Made by a program: the position numbers and the translations under genes
Part shown: positions 10,366-18,020 of the stretch, in pieces
Layout: each line of letters starts with the position of its first letter
Numbering within the stretch: position 1 is the stretch's first letter
The notes under the pieces: generated by a model
What the model was told of the DNA's origin: nothing
The model's database searches: none
Seen by the model: the letters and a program-made list of their open reading frames with translations, nothing else
Origin: Providencia vermicola
Lineage (GTDB): Bacteria; Pseudomonadota; Gammaproteobacteria; Enterobacterales; Enterobacteriaceae
Direction of reading: 5' to 3'
Assembly (NCBI RefSeq): GCF_010748935.1
Contig: NZ_CP048796.1
Span: forward strand, 1,739,001-1,803,000
DNA length: 64,000 nucleotides

Positions 10366-10731
10366 ATGGTATCAAATGTTGAATATGAAACGGTTGTTGA
10401 ATACGCTAAAACCCAAGCTTTAGACGGGTTATGGGCCTATATCACACCAGACATGCTTCCTTCTCTACATGTAATTTGTGAAGATTTTTCCTTTCCGGAA
10501 AGGAAAAAAATATTTTTTTGGTTCTTAAAAAAATTATTGTATGAAGGTCATTTAAAATTAGCTAAGCACGGTAAATTTTTAAGTGGCTCGATAGATGAAC
10601 AATTGCAATGTTTTTATGACGCATTTCCTGAGACAGAAGAGGAATTAATTGATCAATTTTGGTTTTTTGATGAAAGTTGTCCTGGGGGGGCAGTCTGGAT
10701 ACTTCAAGATGGTACACAGGAATGGACATAG
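10366..10731 (+). CDS. Immunity protein of cassette 2, DUF596-like
   Basis: 121 residues from the ATG at 10366, preceded by an AGGTAGGGA ribosome-binding site that overlaps the toxin stop. An upstream in-frame extension reaches into the toxin gene and is not needed. The end of the protein reads WFFDESCPGGAVWILQDG, with LAKHGKFL in the middle; this combination recalls the DUF596 family, which I remember from Neisseria and from toxin-immunity loci. No membrane segment is seen, so its toxin should act in the cytoplasm. The immunity role is inferred from position; the DUF596 call is moderate. Confidence 0.75.
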   Translation: MVSNVEYETVVEYAKTQALDGLWAYITPDMLPSLHVICEDFSFPERKKIFFWFLKKLLYEGHLKLAKHGKFLSGSIDEQLQCFYDAFPETEEELIDQFWFFDESCPGGAVWILQDGTQEWT

Positions 10732-10744
10732 AATTGAATGTTAA

Positions 10745-11749
10745 GTTGAGAATAACCATTTAAGTCCAGATGATCAAAAGATAAGGGATAAAGCACTTGA
10801 AGACCAAAAAACAGGTAAAAACCTAAAAGAGGCGTCTTTAAATATTATCTATCTGACTGATAAAGATAATTATACCGAAAAGTTACTTTATCAGTATAGG
10901 CAAGGCACACTGAATAAAGCCGAAGAAGCGGTATTAACTGAATATCTCAATGCGTATGGTACGCAATTGCAGTTAAGAGGGATGAGTGAAGCGGATGCTT
11001 TCAAAGCCGTCGAACAAATACTAAAATATCCGAATTATTTGCCTGATTTAACAGCTGAATATAATAAAGCATTAAGCCAACTCAGTACTCAAGCTAGGCA
11101 TGAATGGCAAGCGATGATTGGTACTGATGCTTTATTAGCCGGTCCGGGTAGAGCTAGCCAATTAATGCGATTGGCGCTGATTTCAGGTGGTTCTTACCAA
11201 ACAGGAACTGGTCTTGCTCAAATTGCAGATGGCAAAATAGCTGATGGCTTAATCAATTTTGGTATTGGTAGCGCAACTGTATCAGGTGGCTATCTCGGAA
11301 ATAAAGTTACAGGTAAGCCGAATGTAAAACCTGATGTAACCCCACCTAAAAACATAGAGTCTGGACATGCGTTACCTACAGAGAAAGTTAGTCCAGAGTG
11401 GAAAAACTCAATTACACAGTCACGTGTTAATGTAAGGGTTGGTGATGGTTCTACAGGCTCAGGACTTGATTATGCATGGAAGAAACACGGTGGTGAATGG
11501 GGTGCTAATAAATCCCATTTTACAGTGACTAAAGATGAGTTAAAAGTAATCTTACAATCAGATACTGTTGTTAAATCTCCTGTGATTTATTCCCAAACTA
11601 CTGATAACTATATGCATTTTGTTGATATGGGGCGACCAATAGGTATTGATGCGAAAAGTGGAGGCAATCCTACAGCTACAATGACTGTTATTACAGATAA
11701 ACATGGAAATCTAGTAAATACATTCCCAGGTAAAACAAGGGTCAATTAA
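10745..11749 (+). CDS. Orphan CdiA C-terminal toxin, cassette 3
   Basis: Begins at a VENNH motif 14 bp after the preceding immunity stop and immediately after a TAA (10742-10744), so no CdiA body is attached. There is no ATG before residue 78; TTG at 10967 is the first evident alternative start. Residues 5-190 (YLTDKDNY, LLAGPGRASQLMRL, GGSYQTGTGLAQIADGK) form an entry domain shared with cassette 6. The C-terminal ~110 residues (GSGLDYAWKKHGGEWG, MHFVDMGRPIG, TMTVITDKHGNLVNTFPG) are different from cassette 6 and probably nuclease-like, family not identified. The immunity gene follows 2 bp after the stop. Confidence 0.7.
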   Translation, partial: VENNHLSPDDQKIRDKALEDQKTGKNLKEASLNIIYLTDKDNYTEKLLYQYRQGTLNKAEEAVLTEYLNAYGTQLQLRGMSEADAFKAVEQILKYPNYLPDLTAEYNKALSQLSTQARHEWQAMIGTDALLAGPGRASQLMRLALISGGSYQTGTGLAQIADGKIADGLINFGIGSATVSGGYLGNKVTGKPNVKPDVTPPKNIESGHALPTEKVSPEWKNSITQSRVNVRVGDGSTGSGLDYAWKKHGGEWGANKSHFTVTKDELKVILQSDTVVKSPVIYSQTTDNYMHFVDMGRPIGIDAKSGGNPTATMTVITDKHGNLVNTFPGKTRVN

Positions 11750-11751
11750 TT

Positions 11752-12078
11752 ATGTATACTTTTTTATTGTGGGATACTGAGCGATATGATTCAGTAATGT
11801 CTGTGAGTAACTATGATGGAAATGAAAATTTATTTATTTCATTAAATAATGCTACTTTCCCAATATTATCAGCGTTAACTAATTGCGATGAAGAATTTTT
11901 TACAGGAAGTGAAATGCTATTAGCACTGAAAAGAGAGTTTAATACTCTGAAAGACCAGCTAACAGAAATGCAATCAATAGATTATATAAACGAAATAATC
12001 AAATTGATAGATAAGGCAAGATACGACAATCTGAGTATTGTCATAACACCATTTATTACTAGCTCACTGAACGATTAA
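11752..12078 (+). CDS. Immunity protein of cassette 3
   Basis: A 108-residue soluble acidic protein starting 2 bp after the toxin stop, so almost certainly co-translated with it. No signal, membrane segment or recognised family. It has a predicted beta-rich first half (YTFLLWDTERYDSVMSVSNY) and a helical second half. A Rho-independent terminator follows 11 bp after the stop, closing the cassette 2-3 unit. Function is assigned from position as the antidote of the preceding toxin. Confidence 0.75.
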   Translation: MYTFLLWDTERYDSVMSVSNYDGNENLFISLNNATFPILSALTNCDEEFFTGSEMLLALKREFNTLKDQLTEMQSIDYINEIIKLIDKARYDNLSIVITPFITSSLND

Positions 12079-12088
12079 TTATAAGAAG

Positions 12089-12112
12089 ATCCCTGTAAAT
12101 ACAGGGATTTTC
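12089..12112 (+). terminator. Rho-independent terminator after cassette 3
   Basis: An 8-bp perfect stem ATCCCTGT / ACAGGGAT around an AAAT loop, followed by TTTTC. It lies just after the cassette 3 immunity stop and before the convergent symE copy 2. Confidence 0.85.
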
Positions 12113-12122
12113 TTTGACGATC

Positions 12123-12374
12123 TTACTCGCTCTCTCTCAACCGGATAATCAACTGTCCGGCTTGGCGAGTGAGGGTATAGTGACTCCATACCTCAAACCC
12201 CAACTCATTCAACCACTTACCACTTAGCGTGAGCTGTGGGCTGGGGTTGGGTTTACCGCGGTTGGGGACGTAACCCACTGTATACTGTCTGGTTTTGACC
12301 ACTTCTTCTTTAGTCGTCGGTGTTTTTACACTACAATCGCGCTTAGCCGTGGTGACTACACCTGTTAGTTGCAC
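12123..12374 (-). CDS. SymE-family protein, copy 2
   Basis: Convergent with the toxin cassettes. The SymE core RQYTVGYVPNRGKPNPSPQ, LTLSGKWLNELGFEVWSHYT, QAGQLIIRLRESE is complete. The codon that is the ATG start in copy 4 is ACG here, so the 83-residue frame must use a GTG at 12374 or be dead. Gly in VGSH is replaced by Trp (VWSH), unlike the other copies. It belongs to a repeat unit that recurs 3264 bp downstream. Family membership is likely; a start-codon loss suggests decay. Confidence 0.62.
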   Translation of the reverse strand: MQLTGVVTTAKRDCSVKTPTTKEEVVKTRQYTVGYVPNRGKPNPSPQLTLSGKWLNELGFEVWSHYTLTRQAGQLIIRLRESE

Positions 12375-12380
12375 TGGTTA

Positions 12381-12414
12381 GCGGATAAAGCAGGCTGCAA
12401 CCTGTTTTATCCGC
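12381..12414. other. Inverted repeat upstream of symE copy 2
   Basis: A 14-bp stem (12381-12394 with 12401-12414, one G-T pair) and a 6-nt loop CTGCAA. It lies between the symE start region and the stop of the upstream minus-strand remnant. The same position in the other copy (15645-15678) has different arms that still pair. There is no T-tract on either side, so a plain terminator is not the only reading; an operator or antisense-RNA element is possible. Confidence 0.7.
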
Positions 12415-12425
12415 GTTTAAATAAT

Positions 12426-12543
12426 TTACTTCATCACGCCAATCACCTGTTTAATCTTCTCTTGGGCGATTGCCATATCTAAAAAATGACAAATCATATC
12501 TTGGTCTCCAGGCTTCAACGTATCGATCTGTTTACACAGTTCT
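12426..12543 (-). pseudogene. 3' remnant of an unidentified gene upstream of symE copy 2
   Basis: In minus-strand reading this gives about 38 in-frame residues (DTLKPGDQDMICHFLDMAIA, then KIKQVIGVMK) before a TAA at 12426-12428, and then breaks abruptly at base 12544 where cdiA homology begins. The conserved frame in two copies (also 15690-15807) indicates a former coding sequence. The helical C-terminus resembles the tail of small XRE-type regulators next to addiction genes, but this is a guess. Its 5' part has been replaced by the cdiA pre-toxin fragment. Confidence 0.5.
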
Positions 12544-13534
12544 CATTCAGGCTGAAATCAATCAATCGGGTTGGGGTGTCGGTGGAGACAAACGGCGCAT
12601 AGTCGAATCAGGTACAGCGTTAATCCAAGGGTTAGTGAATGGTGATGTGAACAAAGCGGTGGCGAATGCGAGTGCGCAATCACTGGGTACAGTGACGGCA
12701 GAAGCGGTGGGGATGTTATCTGAGAAACTGTATGGCAAAGCTGCAAGCCAACTGACGGAAGACGAAAAAGCAACAGTGAGTGCATTTGCGAGTCTGGCGG
12801 CGGGCATTGCTGGTGGCTTGGTGGGTGGTGATACCTCAAGTGCGGCAAATGCAGGTCAAGCAGGGAAGACCACAGTTGAGAATAACACTATGTCTGGCGC
12901 TGGGCTCGGTGGGAATCTTGGATTCTGGCTTGCTGATATCAAAGATTGCGATCAAAATTGTAAAGCGGAAATTGCTAAAGGTATTAATGACGGTAATTTA
13001 GAAACCTCGGGACATGCCGCTGGCGTTGCTGGATTAGGATTATATTCAGGAACAGGGCTTATTGTAGCGGGTATAGGTGGAAGTGCTAATTACCTCATTC
13101 AGTTATCTGGAGATAAACCCATTAATTACACTGATGTACTCATTGCTGCTCACGTAGGTGGAATTACTAAAGACTCTAATTTTTATGGTGTAGTAGGGTG
13201 GAATGCTTTTGGTGGGGGGCTTTCAAGTGAATTAAAAGGTGAAGATCCATTACTCGGTGCTGGAACAACCGGAATTAGTTCAGGAATCGGTTATGGACTA
13301 GGCGGTCTCATAAAGTGGGGAAGTAATAAATGGAAGTATGTGGAGACAAAAGGTTTAGATCCTAAATATAACCCTAGATTACAAGGTGGTGCGAATAAAG
13401 GACAATTAGGGTTATCAAAAGACTTATCTCCAGCTAAGGGGCCTAGCGTAGCTGGTAATGTTACCAGTTCAGTAGTAACAGAAAAAACAAATAGTAGAAT
13501 TAACGATGAAATTAAGAATGACACGGGAAAGTAA
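12544..13534 (+). CDS. Orphan cdiA fragment with Gly-rich toxin, cassette 4
   Basis: Bases 12544-12874 repeat the cdiA pre-toxin region (AEINQSGWGVGG... to GQAGKTT), followed by VENNT at 12875. The pre-toxin part lacks 40 codons compared with cassette 6, removed exactly between two AATGCGAGTGCGC repeats. The tip contains a C-x3-C motif (KDCDQNCKAEI), then long Gly/Ala-rich hydrophobic stretches and a GYGLGG motif near residue 270, as in cassettes 5 and 7. With a two-segment membrane immunity protein behind it, the likely target is the inner membrane (pore or ionophore). The homology starts inside the repeat; a TTG at 12470 keeps the frame open but is probably not a real start. Confidence 0.7.
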
Positions 13535-13535
13535 A

Positions 13536-13763
13536 ATGAATAACTTTCGATTTTTATTAGTCTTGCTGCCATTATTTATACTTGTAATATTCGTTGCCAG
13601 TTTAGTTTCTTCGATACTTATTGATATTATATTAGCTGCAATTCATGGAAAAGAATTTAATTTCAGTATTGATGAGTTATGGACCCTTGTCAAACTTAGC
13701 ACGATTGGTGGTAGTGTAGGTGCATTAGGCCTTTGGATATTGAATAAGTTTAAATGTAATTAA
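13536..13763 (+). CDS. Membrane immunity protein of cassette 4
   Basis: 75 residues from the ATG at 13536, directly after the toxin stop. Two hydrophobic segments are visible: residues about 4-30 (FRFLLVLLPLFILVIFVASL) and about 52-70 (TIGGSVGALGLWILNKF). The second has the spacing G-G-x2-G-x2-G and is followed by a basic end. The immunity proteins of cassettes 5 and 7 show the same plan. Membrane-embedded immunity fits a toxin that permeabilises the inner membrane. An in-frame extension upstream overlaps the toxin gene and is unnecessary. Confidence 0.75.
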   Translation: MNNFRFLLVLLPLFILVIFVASLVSSILIDIILAAIHGKEFNFSIDELWTLVKLSTIGGSVGALGLWILNKFKCN

Positions 13764-13811
13764 CTAAAAGATAAGCTTTGAAAATGAATAAGGTTTATCT
13801 TATTAGTCACT

Positions 13812-14099
13812 TTACTCCTCAGCCAGCCGGATTATCAACTGTCCAGCTTGGCGAGTGAGGGGAAAGTGACTCCCCACCGTAAACCCCAACTCATTCAGCC
13901 ACTTACCGCTTAAGGTGAGTTGTGGGCTGGGGTTGGGTTTACCTCGGTTCGGGGCGTAACCCACTGTATATTGTCTGGTTTTGACCACTTCGTCTTTAGC
14001 CGTCGGTGTTTTTACGTTACGAAAAGATATAGTAGAAACTTGTACTGTAATACCAAAAAACGCACGTCGGGGCGTTCGAGTCCAAACGAGAAAATGCAC
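13812..14099 (-). CDS. SymE-family protein, copy 3
   Basis: 95 residues from ATG at 14099. The SymE core is intact: RQYTVGYAPNRGKPNPSPQ, LTLSGKWLNELGFTVGSHFP, QAGQLIIRLAEE. The N-terminal ~27 residues (HFLVWTRTPRR...) match the extension of copy 1, so copies 1 and 3 share a type A arrangement and copies 2 and 4 share a type B arrangement. Antisense to the surrounding cassettes; function unknown beyond family resemblance. Confidence 0.68.
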   Translation of the reverse strand: MHFLVWTRTPRRAFFGITVQVSTISFRNVKTPTAKDEVVKTRQYTVGYAPNRGKPNPSPQLTLSGKWLNELGFTVGSHFPLTRQAGQLIIRLAEE

Positions 14100-14192
14100 T
14101 GGGAAAATTGTCTTGTAACTTACTGAGTGAACTAGGAAAAAGTGGTTTTATCTGGCCAAGTTGCAATGGAATGAGTTGTTGTTGAGAATAAC
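13825..14192. repeat. Inter-cassette repeat, type A, copy 2
   Basis: Partner of 8922-9289 at a constant offset of 4903 bp: symE core, diverged middle, and a nearly identical 85-bp segment running into the VENN codons of the next cassette. Located between cassettes 4 and 5. Confidence 0.8.
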
Positions 14193-15134
14193 TATCTGAG
14201 CTTTAATGAAGCTAGAGAATTTGATAGGGCAATGACGAAATGTAGAAGTGAAGGAAGTGACTGTCAGCCAGTTATTGACCAGTATTCTAAATTGAATAGA
14301 AAAAACTCTGATAAATACAAAGCAGATTGTGATAGGTATTCGCTGAACTGTACTGCCGGATATGAAAGGTTAAAACTTGATGGCGGGATTTCAGCAGCAG
14401 AAAGACCGACATGGTTATACGGCTCTTTAGACAATGAAGATGTCAGAAATGCTGTTTTATATGAAAACCAAAAAGATCTCGAATATGGCATGAGTAAATC
14501 AGATAACTGGGATAGGTTGGGAGCATTTGTTGCAGAGCCTGAAAATGTGTTTGGATTATTAGCGGGTGGCAAGTCTTTATTAAGCTCGAATATATCGACT
14601 GGCGCTAAATTAACGGGTTCTGGTTTAAGCATGGGCGCTAATGGTGGAGTTCAGCTCTATAATGGAAATACAGGTGATAAATTTGATTATTTAAGCTTCT
14701 TTTCTTCGGGAGTTACAGGTTGGGGGGGAACAGGAAAATCACTCCAAACTAATATGGGACTCAATGTAGGAAGTGCTTACCTGACAAGCCAAGTATTAGG
14801 AAATGACTCTGAAGCAGCCATGATCGGGGCAGGCTTTGGAACTATGTTAGGTTATGGCCTTGGGTCAAGCATTACAAGTAAAATGGAAGCAGCTGAAATT
14901 AAGCATCACTTTGGGATGTCGGCGAGTAAAAAAGCATTTGAATACAGTGACAAGTCAAAATATTCAAATTTTATCACAGAAGGAACAACGATTAGCCCTG
15001 CTCCGGGAATTATTGGAGGTGGGTTAGGTTCATTTAGCTTGGAATATGGAAATTCAGTTGTAAACTATAATGTTTTAGAAAATAAAAAACCTATTGAAGT
15101 AAATGAACAAGCAAATAAGGGAGAAAATAAATGA
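14181..15134 (+). CDS. Orphan CdiA C-terminal toxin, Gly-rich membrane type, cassette 5
   Basis: Opens with VENNYLSF right after a TGA two codons upstream; first ATG at 14232. The first ~60 residues hold four Cys (MTKCRSEGSDCQ; YKADCDRYSLNC), the possible entry domain. The rest is Gly/Ser-rich with hydrophobic stretches (MIGAGFGTMLGYGLGSSI near residue 220 and PAPGIIGGGLGSFSLEYG near 280). The GYGLG motif and layout are shared with cassettes 4 and 7, pointing to one family of membrane-active toxins. It overlaps its immunity gene by 4 bp (ATGA). No CdiA export region is attached, so it is presumably silent. Confidence 0.72.
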   Translation, partial: VENNYLSFNEAREFDRAMTKCRSEGSDCQPVIDQYSKLNRKNSDKYKADCDRYSLNCTAGYERLKLDGGISAAERPTWLYGSLDNEDVRNAVLYENQKDLEYGMSKSDNWDRLGAFVAEPENVFGLLAGGKSLLSSNISTGAKLTGSGLSMGANGGVQLYNGNTGDKFDYLSFFSSGVTGWGGTGKSLQTNMGLNVGSAYLTSQVLGNDSEAAMIGAGFGTMLGYGLGSSITSKMEAAEIKHHFGMSASKKAFEYSDKSKYSNFITEGTTISPAPGIIGGGLGSFSLEYGNSVVNYNVLENKKPIEVNEQANKGENK

Positions 15135-15334
15135 AGCCTTCAATATGCTATTTATTTTGTCTAATATTACTCTGCGCTATAGTTTTTTCAATTAGTGCTG
15201 TATCAGTAGAATGGCTTTTAAATGATAAACCAGTCCTTGAGCTGGAATGGAAAAGTGGGTTTGAGATAGGCAGCATTATTGGTGGCTGTGCTGGCGCTGC
15301 CATATGGTTAATGTATCGTTTCAATATACGTTAG
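15131..15334 (+). CDS. Membrane immunity protein of cassette 5
   Basis: 67 residues with two hydrophobic segments: about 5-27 (CYLFCLILLCAIVFSISAVS) and about 46-62 (GSIIGGCAGAAIWLMY). The second has the same small-residue G-x3-G spacing as the immunity proteins of cassettes 4 and 7, and a basic C-terminus. The start overlaps the toxin stop (ATGA). Expected to sit in the inner membrane and block the cassette 5 toxin. Confidence 0.75.
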   Translation: MKPSICYLFCLILLCAIVFSISAVSVEWLLNDKPVLELEWKSGFEIGSIIGGCAGAAIWLMYRFNIR

Positions 15335-15386
15335 GAATTATTGAATGTAGTAATCCTAGCCCTATACTGGGATCTCCTGAACCTCT

Positions 15387-15614
15387 TTACTCCCCTTCTG
15401 CCAGCCGGATAATCAACTGTCCGGCTTGGCGAGTGAGGGTATAGTGACTGCCCACCTCAAAGCCCAACTCATTCAGCCACTTACCGCTTAAGGTGAGTTG
15501 TGGGCTGGGGTTGGGTTTACCTCGGTTCGGGGCGTAACCCACTGTATATTGTCTGGTTTTGACCACTTCTTCTTTAGTCGTCGGTGTTTTTACACTACAA
15601 TCGCGCTTAGCCAT
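15387..15614 (-). CDS. SymE-family protein, copy 4 (best preserved)
   Basis: 75 residues with a proper ATG (15614) and an AGGAG ribosome-binding site ten bases upstream. The sequence reads MAKRDCSVKTPTTKEEVVKT, then the SymE core with PQLTLSGKWLNELGFEVGSH and QAGQLIIRLAEGE. It is shorter than E. coli SymE (113 aa, recalled) and lacks its C-terminal extension. This is the copy most likely to be expressed. It lies antisense between cassettes 5 and 6. Family: SymE, SpoVT/AbrB-like; in E. coli the protein is SOS-controlled and restrained by an antisense RNA, neither of which I can show here. Confidence 0.75.
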   Translation of the reverse strand: MAKRDCSVKTPTTKEEVVKTRQYTVGYAPNRGKPNPSPQLTLSGKWLNELGFEVGSHYTLTRQAGQLIIRLAEGE

Positions 15615-15644
15615 GGTGACTACTCCTGTTAGTTGCTGTGGTTA

Positions 15645-15678
15645 GCGGTTAATACGGGTTGCCGCCCGTATTAATCGC
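15645..15678. other. Inverted repeat upstream of symE copy 4
   Basis: A 14-bp stem (15645-15658 with 15665-15678, one G-T pair) with loop TTGCCG. The flanks are nearly identical to those of the hairpin at 12381-12414, but both arms differ at the same positions, keeping pairing. Structure rather than sequence appears conserved. Confidence 0.7.
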
Positions 15679-15689
15679 GTTTAAATGAC

Positions 15690-15807
15690 TTACTTCATGA
15701 CGCCAATTACCTGTTTAATCTTCTCTTGGGCGATTGCCATATCTAAAAAATGACAAATCATATCTTGGTCTTCAGGCTTCAACGTATCGACCTGTTTACA
15801 CAGTTCT
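15690..15807 (-). pseudogene. 3' remnant of an unidentified gene upstream of symE copy 4
   Basis: Second copy of the minus-strand remnant at 12426-12543, in the same frame and ending KIKQVIGVMK-stop (15690-15692). It is cut at the same base by cdiA homology (15808). Identity unknown; possibly a small XRE-like regulator that once preceded symE. Confidence 0.5.
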
Positions 15808-17326
15808 CATTCAGGCTGAAATCAATCAATCGGGTTGGGGTGTCGGTGGAGACAAACGGCGCATAGTCGAATCAGGTACAGCGTTAATCCAAGGGTTAGT
15901 GAATGGTGATGTGAACAAAGCGGTAGCGAATGCGAGTGCGCCGTATATTGCAAATGAAATTGCCAAAAATATTCCAGAAGATAATAAAAAAGGTAGACTA
16001 GCCGCTCATGCGATTGCAAATGTTGCATTAGCGCTGGCAAAAGGTGAAAATGCGAGTGCGCAATCACTGGGTGCAGTGACGGCAGAAGCGGTGGGGATGT
16101 TATCTGAGAAACTGTATGGCAAAGCTGCAAGCCAACTGACGGAAGACGAAAAAGCAACAGAGAGTGCATTTGCGAGTCTGGCGGCGGGCATTGCTGGTGG
16201 CTTGGTGGGTGGCGATACATCGAGTGCAGCAAATGCAGGTCAAGCAGGGAAGACCACAGTTGAGAATAACTTATTATCACCAGAGAAAGAAGATCGCCGG
16301 TTTAAAGCGCTTGAAGCCCAGAAGGCCGGACAAAACCTGCTGAAGGCTTCACAGGATATTTTTTATCTCACAAATGAAGATAAATATAACGATAAGTTAA
16401 TTGCCGGTTATAAAGCAGGAAAACTGGATGATGCCGGTAAAGCAGAGCTGGCGCGTTTTCTTAATGAGTACGGAACTCAATTACAGCTTTACAGAGGAAT
16501 TAATGAAGCGGAAGCGTCTCAGGTTATCGACTCAATATTGAAACAGGATTCAATCGGCTCGGTTTTAACAAAAGAATATAACGAAGCATACCGATACCTT
16601 AATTCGGCTGGAGTTCAGTTGTCTCAGGCCGTGATAGGAACCGATGCACTGTTAGCCGGACCCGGCAGAATCAGCCAGTTAATGCGTTTATCATTAGCTG
16701 CCGGTGGTTCTTACCAGACAGGAAAGGGGATAGCCTAAGTATCTGATGGTAAAATTGCTGAAGGTGGCACAAATATCGCACTGGGTTCAGCTGCTATATT
16801 CTGCGGATATGTTGGTAATAAAGTTGTTGGTAAGCCTAGTGGTGGAATTATTTCTCCGAGTAACCATATTTGGCAAGAAAATACTCTCGTAAAATACCCA
16901 TTTTATGATAAACCACAACAAGGGGGCACTTTAAATATAGGTGCTGGTAACAAACCTATAGAAGGTGCTTATAATATTTCCCATCCTGATTACCCTAAAG
17001 GAGCCGGTGTATATGCTGGTGATGCTAATAATTTATCGAATATTGCTACTGGGTCCCAAAAAACGATCATCATGGAAAATCCTTCTGGGTTTAAACCATT
17101 TAATAATGAGGTTTTAAGAGTGTTGGATAGAAATGGGACAATTATAGTTAAAGGTTCATGGAGTAATCCAATAATAAGAAAAATTGAAAATGAAGCTAAA
17201 AAACATGGGTTTATTCTAACTGAAAAAAATGTTATCCCAAGTACTGGTTTTTCACAGACTGATGGGACACCGATAAATAATCCAACAGTTACTGAATATA
17301 AATTTAAAAAGGCTGATGATAAATGA
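15808..17326 (+). pseudogene. Orphan cdiA fragment with toxin, cassette 6, interrupted by a stop codon
   Basis: Bases 15808-16258 repeat the cdiA pre-toxin region, then VENNL at 16259. The entry domain (LTNEDKYNDK, LLAGPGRISQLMRLS, GGSYQTGKGIA) is homologous to cassette 3. At 16736-16738 a TAA stands where cassette 3 has CAA (LAQIADGK against IA-stop-VSDGK); the frame then continues unbroken to 17326. The downstream part (NIGAGNKPIEGAYNISHP, YAGDANN, NEVLRVLDRNGTIIVKG) looks like a class I methyltransferase-type Rossmann domain, a tentative reading. The immunity gene overlaps the true end by 4 bp. The stop should give a toxin lacking its catalytic part. Confidence 0.78.
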
Positions 17327-18018
17327 TTAAGTATAAATTAAATATAACAGATTGCTATCCTCAAGTAATTTGCTTGGATAATAATATTGGTTTGAAATCA
17401 TATTTCTCAATTTTAGATGCTATTGATAAAAAAGAAAAATCATCTATTTTGTTGAATAACATCATTGTAAATATTGATGATGAATCATGGTATGGCGTAA
17501 TAACTAAAAAAAATAGCAATAGTATTGTAGCTAATGCATTGAATAACTTACGTATTGATGAGTTAGACATTTTTACTTTAATGATACTACGAGCAGAATT
17601 AACGGTTTCAGGAATTAAGTGTGTATATATTAAGTTATCAACTAATAATGATGACTATTATCACTCCATAGGGAATGAGTTTTGTATTGGGGATAAGCAT
17701 ATATGGCTTGCTGGCTACTGCTCTGATTTTGAAAACTCGACAATTAATATAATGCTAGTTTTTGATGGGGAAATTGATTTGAATTTTCATGAGTCAGATG
17801 TTGTTATTGAGTCGATTAATTATAATAATTTTATTACTTCTGATAATGTCAATGATTTTAATAAGGCGTATGATTCTTTCATCGCTTTGAAAAATACAAC
17901 CATTGAGAGTTTGGGTTTTAATAACATAAAGTCTGAACTCTTAGAGTTTGATTGCAATGTTAAGTATTTCGATTATAGCGAAGTTGGAAATATTGCGATC
18001 AAGAATTATAATTCTTAA
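17323..18018 (+). CDS. Immunity protein of cassette 6
   Basis: A 231-residue acidic soluble protein, very Asn/Ile/Asp-rich and markedly AT-rich. The ATG overlaps the cassette 6 toxin stop (ATGA). No membrane segment and no family recognised; it is the longest immunity candidate in the array. It is intact although its toxin carries a nonsense codon, as expected if immunity is retained after toxin loss. The next VENN motif starts 3 bp after its stop, leaving no room for a symE element. Confidence 0.72.
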   Translation: MIKYKLNITDCYPQVICLDNNIGLKSYFSILDAIDKKEKSSILLNNIIVNIDDESWYGVITKKNSNSIVANALNNLRIDELDIFTLMILRAELTVSGIKCVYIKLSTNNDDYYHSIGNEFCIGDKHIWLAGYCSDFENSTINIMLVFDGEIDLNFHESDVVIESINYNNFITSDNVNDFNKAYDSFIALKNTTIESLGFNNIKSELLEFDCNVKYFDYSEVGNIAIKNYNS

Positions 18019-18020
18019 TA

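Noticed and set aside
12470-12543. Plus-strand extension of the cassette 4 and cassette 6 frames through the remnant region (TTG start)
   Set aside because: This stretch codes on the minus strand as the end of another gene in both copies, and cdiA homology begins only at 12544 and 15808. The extension is an accident of the junction.
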